In this document: positions 33,194 through 33,341 of the stretch, one piece after another
Layout: each line of letters starts with the position of its first letter
Position numbering within the stretch: the first letter of the stretch is position 1
From: Metalysinibacillus jejuensis
GTDB taxonomy: Bacteria; Bacillota; Bacilli; Bacillales_A; Planococcaceae
Assembly (NCBI RefSeq): GCF_003057615.1
Contig: NZ_QAFW01000025.1
Span: forward strand, 1 to 33,341
Direction: 5' to 3'
Length of the DNA stretch: 33,341 bases
The notes under the pieces: model-generated
Database searches by the model: none
What the model saw: only the letters and a program-made list of their open reading frames with translations
What the model was told of the DNA's origin: nothing
Position numbers and translations under genes: made by a program

Positions 33194-33341
33194 TTAGTAG
33201 GCTAACCCCGCAGTCCCTACGGTTAGAAGTCTTATCGCTTCATTTTTAATATTTTGTCCTGCGTTAATATCTCTATCGTGATGTATTCCACAAGATGGGC
33301 AATCCCATTCACGAAGATTTAGATGCTTAACGTCTTTGTTT
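33194..33341 (-). CDS. tnpB: TnpB, C-terminal part (cut by the window edge)
   Basis: Only the last 48 residues are in the window, continuing past its right edge; the frame starts at 33340. The sequence has [20 protein letters not shown]: the second CxxC of the TnpB zinc ribbon and the last RuvC catalytic Asp in the DRDxNA motif. It ends TVGTAGLAY, a common TnpB ending. TnpB is the RNA-guided nuclease of IS200/IS605 elements. No decay is visible in this part, but activity cannot be judged without the rest. Confidence 0.88.
   Translation of the reverse strand, partial: NKDVKHLNLREWDCPSCGIHHDRDINAGQNIKNEAIRLLTVGTAGLAY

Noticed and set aside
1-33341. CRISPR arrays, tRNA or rRNA genes
   Set aside because: I saw no regularly spaced repeats, no cloverleaf-like sequence and no rRNA signature on either strand.

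Overview
The window looks like chromosomal DNA from a flagellated, low-to-moderate GC Gram-positive bacterium of the order Bacillales. The gene order degS-degU / degV-comFA-comFC-yvyF-flgM-flgN-flgK-flgL-yviE-fliW-csrA-hag is the classic Bacillus arrangement. An S-layer/SLH export and anchoring set (slaP, secA2, csaB, SLH proteins) next to it points to S-layer formers such as Lysinibacillus, Solibacillus, Kurthia or the B. cereus group; I cannot place the genus more exactly.

Layout. 1-2640: an AT-rich accessory stretch with a possible coding remnant, an unrecognised small gene (- strand, own terminator) and a stand-alone MBL-fold protein with ComEC-like motifs and a large unrecognised N-terminal half (+). 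2640-11000: late flagellar genes on the - strand. These are the anti-sigma factor, the hook-filament junction proteins and their chaperone, the FliW-CsrA switch, a large flagellin, an unknown protein and the flagellin lysine methylase FliB. The flagellin gene has a clear sigma-D promoter and a leader with a hairpin-presented GGA that fits CsrA control. 11000-17000: yvyF, competence genes comFC and comFA (no comFB between them), degV, a lipoprotein and the DegS-DegU two-component system, all on the - strand. 17000-23370: yvyE, an LCP-family polymer transferase and a TagO-type initiating transferase on +, with slaP-secA2 inserted on - between the last two. 23370-33000: a MurJ-like flippase, a GT4 glycosyltransferase and the pyruvyl transferase CsaB in one overlapping - strand operon, then two divergent SLH surface enzymes (phosphodiester glycosidase and glucosaminidase) and a Wzy-type polymerase. 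33110-33341: the right end of an IS200/IS605-type element with the C-terminus of TnpB.

How it fits together (inference from family knowledge): TagO starts a lipid-linked wall polymer, the GT extends it, the MurJ-like protein may flip it, Wzy may polymerise it, CsaB pyruvylates it, and the LCP enzyme attaches it to peptidoglycan. SLH proteins then bind the pyruvylated polymer, and SecA2-SlaP exports S-layer proteins. No main S-layer structural gene is seen in the window. The most unusual items are the stand-alone MBL protein, the unknown gene between flagellin and FliB, the Shine-Dalgarno separated from its start by a perfect hairpin in the polymerase gene, and the TnpB element ending next to that gene's promoter.
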